Positions 5,975-8,340 of a stretch of DNA of 8,340 nt are shown here, piece after piece; within the stretch, counting starts at the first letter, position 1; the number at the start of each line of letters is the position of its first letter. Source of the stretch: Mariprofundaceae bacterium (lineage in GTDB: Bacteria > Pseudomonadota > Zetaproteobacteria > Mariprofundales > Mariprofundaceae); NCBI GenBank assembly GCA_030950825.1, contig JAUZQT010000141.1:1-8340 (forward strand). The letters are read 5' to 3'. The notes below the pieces were generated by a model. The model saw only the letters and a list, made by a program, of their open reading frames with translations, made no database searches and had not been told where the DNA came from. The position numbers and the translations under genes were made by a program.

Positions 5975-5993
5975 TACATATGATTTGTATATC

Positions 5994-6015
5994 GCCTCCT
6001 TTTTGGAGGCTTTTT
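5994..6015 (+). terminator. Rho-independent terminator
   Basis: GCCTCC (5994-5999), a five-T loop, GGAGGC (6005-6010), then TTTTT from 6011 and ATTGT: a perfect 6-bp GC-rich stem with a T-tract on the plus strand. It would end transcripts from the exported-protein genes before panB. There is no T-tract in the minus-strand sense, so it is one-directional. Confidence 0.9.
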
Positions 6016-6034
6016 ATTGTCTCCTAGTGGCACT

Positions 6035-6063
6035 TTAACACAGGCATCAGATTATGCTATGCT
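6035..6063 (+). promoter_or_regulatory. Sigma70-type promoter of panBCD
   Basis: TTAACA (6035-6040, five of six consensus bases), a 17-base spacer, and TATGCT (6058-6063). A second TATGCT overlaps at 6053-6058. Transcription would begin near 6070, giving a leader of roughly 45 nt that contains the panB ribosome site. I see no riboswitch-like structure in that short leader. Confidence 0.55.
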
Positions 6064-6115
6064 TCGCCCATCCTGAAAGACGGTACTGGAAACAGACCGA
6101 AGCAGAAAGGTGACA

Positions 6116-6910
6116 ATGACAACATCAATGATAAAGCATCGCGTTACAGCAAGTACTTTGCTGGCGAATAAACAACATGGAAAAAAGACTATCTGGCTAA
6201 CTGCTTACGATGCTCATTCAGCGGCATTGGCAGAAGCCGCTGGTGTTGATGTCATTTTAGTTGGCGATTCACTTGGCATGGTTAGTTTGGGTTTTGATTC
6301 CACCATCCCTGTCACACTTGAGCATATGATCCACCATACATCTGCGGTGATGCGTGGATGTTGCAAGCCTTGGGTGGTTTGTGACTTACCATTTGGTAGT
6401 TACCAGCAATCCCCTGAGCAAGCTTTTGCCGCTGCTGCGAAAATATTACAACAAACCGCTTGTGATGCAGTGAAAATTGAAGGTGGCGCACACATGGCAC
6501 CCACTATTCACTTTTTAAGTGAGCGTGGCATTGCTGTGGTCGCACATATTGGCCTGATGCCGCAATCGATGAAAAAAATCGGTGGTTTTAAAAAGCAGGG
6601 CACAAGCCCTGAAGCTGCACAGGCTATTTTGCATGATGCGCAATTAGTGAGCGATGCTGGAGCTGTTGCTGTTGTTTTAGAGTGCATTCCACATGATTTG
6701 GCTGAAGAAATTACGCAAAATATTGCCATTCCCACTGTGGGAATTGGTGCAGGAAAACATTGTGATGCCCAAGTTTTGGTATGGCATGACTTGTTGGGTT
6801 TATCGGAAAACAGTCCTCCTTTTGCGCCTGCCTATGCACACCTTCGCAATACAATTACCCAAGCCATACAGCAGTGGGGTGACGATGTTCGTGCAGGTAA
6901 GCTATTGTGA
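6116..6910 (+). CDS. panB: Ketopantoate hydroxymethyltransferase PanB (264 aa)
   Basis: PanB transfers a one-carbon unit from methylene-tetrahydrofolate to alpha-ketoisovalerate, making ketopantoate, the first committed step to pantothenate. Visible: LTAYDAHSA (28-36), VGDSLGM with metal ligand Asp51, CDLPFGS with Asp90, VKIEGG with Lys120 and Glu122, HIGLMPQS (144-151), LECIP with the catalytic Glu189, and GIGAG near the C-terminus. Length equals the E. coli enzyme. The frame also offers GTG at 6110, but AGAAAGG (6104-6110) lies 5 bases before ATG 6116, which decides the start. The stop overlaps the panC GTG by 4 bp (GTGA), so the two are translationally coupled. It is the first gene of the panBCD operon, with its own promoter and an upstream terminator isolating it from the previous genes. 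Confidence 0.96.
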   Translation: MTTSMIKHRVTASTLLANKQHGKKTIWLTAYDAHSAALAEAAGVDVILVGDSLGMVSLGFDSTIPVTLEHMIHHTSAVMRGCCKPWVVCDLPFGSYQQSPEQAFAAAAKILQQTACDAVKIEGGAHMAPTIHFLSERGIAVVAHIGLMPQSMKKIGGFKKQGTSPEAAQAILHDAQLVSDAGAVAVVLECIPHDLAEEITQNIAIPTVGIGAGKHCDAQVLVWHDLLGLSENSPPFAPAYAHLRNTITQAIQQWGDDVRAGKLL

Positions 6911-7761
6911 AAAGCATTCGAAGCACACAGCAAGTTAGGCAGTATCTTGCGCCATTTCGTGAGGAGCGTATTGCATTGGTGCCGACAATGGGCTGTCTAC
7001 ATGCAGGCCATATCAGTTTGATTCGTAAAGCCAAACGTCTGGCTGACATTGTGGTGGTTAGTATTTATGTGAACCCAAGGCAATTTGGTGAGCATGAAGA
7101 TTTCTCTCAGTACCCTAAAACCTTTGAAAAAGATGAAGAGCTTTGCCGAAAAGAAGGGGTGCATTGTATTTTTCACCCTGAAAAATTATATGCCGATGAT
7201 GGGCCGAAAATCACATCCAAAGTTGCCCATATGGATCAAATGCTTTGCGGTGTATCACGTTCGGGGCATTTTGATGGTGTGGCCACTGTGGTGAATATTC
7301 TTTTTAATATTATACAGCCTAATATTGCTATTTTTGGCGAAAAAGACTGGCAGCAATTGGCGATTATTCGCCGGATGGCCTATGACCTTCATATGCCGAT
7401 TGAAATTATCGGTAGTGGGATTGTTCGTGAACATGATGGTCTTGCCATGAGTAGCAGAAACCGTTACCTCAATGCTTGCGAACGTGAAAAAGCCAGCATG
7501 CTGTATGCAAGCCTCAAACGAATACAGCAACTTGCTGAAAATTCTAAAAATATTGATTACCTTTTGGAAGAAGGACATGATTTTTTAGACAAGCATCAAT
7601 TATCCGCTGAATATCTTGAAATTCGTAATGAAAATAACTTAGAAATCATTCATCAGCTTAAAGCGGATACGCCTGCACGTATTTTTATAGCCGTGAAAAT
7701 TGGTCAAACCCGGTTGATTGATAATATCCCGCTGATACCCCGTATGGAATGTATACAATGA
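6907..7761 (+). CDS. panC: Pantothenate synthetase PanC (284 aa)
   Basis: PanC joins pantoate and beta-alanine using ATP, through a pantoyl-adenylate, to make pantothenate. It belongs to the class I tRNA-synthetase-like nucleotidyltransferases. Seen: [10 protein letters not shown] at 26-35, with the ATP-binding HxGH at 32-35; [13 protein letters not shown] (about 48-60); [28 protein letters not shown]; and AMSSRNRYL, the KMSKS-equivalent region. Length matches the family (about 283 aa). The start is GTG, overlapping the panB stop by 4 bp, with AGGTAA 6-7 bases upstream inside panB. The C-terminal dimerisation region is AT-rich compared with panB but shows no break. Its stop overlaps the panD ATG. 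Confidence 0.96.
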   Translation: MKSIRSTQQVRQYLAPFREERIALVPTMGCLHAGHISLIRKAKRLADIVVVSIYVNPRQFGEHEDFSQYPKTFEKDEELCRKEGVHCIFHPEKLYADDGPKITSKVAHMDQMLCGVSRSGHFDGVATVVNILFNIIQPNIAIFGEKDWQQLAIIRRMAYDLHMPIEIIGSGIVREHDGLAMSSRNRYLNACEREKASMLYASLKRIQQLAENSKNIDYLLEEGHDFLDKHQLSAEYLEIRNENNLEIIHQLKADTPARIFIAVKIGQTRLIDNIPLIPRMECIQ

Positions 7762-8138
7762 AACTTACCCTATTAAAATCCAAACTACACCGCGCTACGG
7801 TGACGCATGCTGAATTGGACTATGAAGGTTCGTGCGCGATTGATCAGGATCTTCTTGATGCTGCGAATATTTTGCCTTTTGAACAATTGCACATTTACAA
7901 CCTTACCAACGGCGAACGTTTTACAACCTATGCTATCACCGCGCCACGTGGCTCGGGCACCATTGGTGTGAACGGTGCAGCTGCACATAAGGCACAAGCC
8001 AGTGACTTATTAATTATTTGCACGTATGCAGCATTTAAGAATAAAGAAGCTGAACATTTTAAGCCAATGTTGGTCTATCTGAATAATGCCAACATCATCA
8101 CGCATACCAACCATGGGAGTTTGGCTGCAATGTTATAG
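7758..8138 (+). CDS. panD: Aspartate 1-decarboxylase PanD precursor (126 aa)
   Basis: PanD makes beta-alanine from aspartate, the second substrate of PanC. It is a pyruvoyl enzyme made as an inactive chain that cleaves itself between Gly24 and Ser25; Ser25 becomes the pyruvoyl group. With the start at 7758 all key residues fall on the E. coli numbering: Lys9, His11, YEGSC with Gly24-Ser25, Arg54, Thr57 and Tyr58, then [11 protein letters not shown]. The frame also contains ATG 7749, but ATG 7758 gives the ATGA overlap with panC, a GGAA site 8 bases upstream and the exact 126-residue length, so I prefer it. A self-cleaving PanD of this type usually works with the maturation factor PanZ in enterobacteria; none is visible here. 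It is the last gene of the operon, 9 bp from a convergent gene, with no terminator between them. Confidence 0.96.
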   Translation: MKLTLLKSKLHRATVTHAELDYEGSCAIDQDLLDAANILPFEQLHIYNLTNGERFTTYAITAPRGSGTIGVNGAAAHKAQASDLLIICTYAAFKNKEAEHFKPMLVYLNNANIITHTNHGSLAAML

Positions 8139-8147
8139 CCTATATTT

Positions 8148-8340
8148 TCAAACGTTGCTTTGTTTTTCTGGTAAGAAACGGGCAATCACCATGGTAGATA
8201 ATAAAACAACACCACCAAGAACCCACATGATATGATCCATTTCAACACCCGATCCGATTGCCCAACTGAATAGCAGTGTGACGCTTAGCATGGCAATATT
8301 CTCGAAAAAATGTTGTACAGCGACAGCGTGGCCACTGCCC
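8148..8340 (-). CDS. lplT: C-terminal 63 residues of an LplT-like lysophospholipid transporter (MFS; cut by window edge)
   Basis: Only the end of the protein is in view; its start lies beyond base 8340. The visible part reads GSGHAVAVQHFFENIAML at its beginning, which resembles the last-loop motif of LplT (G-A-G-x-A-x-A-x-QN-xx-EN-xAML), the inner-membrane flippase that returns lyso-phospholipids for re-acylation. Two hydrophobic segments follow (about visible residues 14-30 and 37-54), then a short polar tail RFLPEKQSNV and TGA. Other major-facilitator proteins are possible, since the match is from memory over one motif. It converges on panD with 9 bp between stop codons. Confidence 0.6.
   Translation of the reverse strand, partial: GSGHAVAVQHFFENIAMLSVTLLFSWAIGSGVEMDHIMWVLGGVVLLSTMVIARFLPEKQSNV

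Noticed and set aside
6064..6115. panB leader as a riboswitch
   Set aside because: The predicted leader is only about 45 nt with no stable stem visible, too short for a known metabolite-sensing fold.

Overview
The window looks like ordinary chromosome from a Gram-negative bacterium, most likely a proteobacterium. Supporting this are a succinylase-type DapE, a YgfZ-family Fe-S protein, an LplT-like transporter tail, a self-cleaving PanD and several exported proteins. Base composition is moderate (about 35-50% GC in most stretches I sampled, about 51% in the recQ fragment). I cannot fix the lineage from sequence alone.

Minus-strand block, 1-4681. Reading leftwards, lepB (signal peptidase I) stands alone. 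After a 137-bp gap comes a tight run: ygfZ, a small DUF4936-like gene, dapE, queF, dapF and recQ (cut by the window edge). Within the run, genes overlap by 1-8 bp or lie 2-25 bp apart, so it reads as one translationally coupled operon. It joins two lysine/meso-diaminopimelate enzymes (DapE, DapF), a queuosine enzyme (QueF), an Fe-S/folate protein (YgfZ) and a DNA helicase.

Plus-strand block, 4843-5797. Diverging from lepB are two genes for exported proteins that I do not recognise: one of 180 aa, rich in histidine with one cysteine pair, and one of 102 aa, methionine-rich and helical. A 3 x 14-bp tandem repeat with Shine-Dalgarno-like cores lies just before the second gene. This pair is the least explained coding content of the window.

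Intergenic 5798-6115. This holds a 158-bp imperfect palindrome with about 30-bp terminal inverted repeats flanked by TA on both sides, which looks like a MITE (a small non-autonomous transposon). A clear Rho-independent terminator and a sigma70-type promoter for the next operon follow.

Plus-strand block, 6116-8138. panB-panC-panD form a compact operon with 4-bp overlaps, encoding three of the four enzymes from alpha-ketoisovalerate and aspartate to pantothenate (PanE/IlvC is not here). Converging on it from the right edge is the C-terminal end of an LplT-like transporter on the minus strand.

I found no RNA genes, CRISPR arrays or defence genes. The items most worth a second look are the MITE-like palindrome, the unknown exported pair, the two short tandem repeats at gene starts, and an unusually compact DapF.
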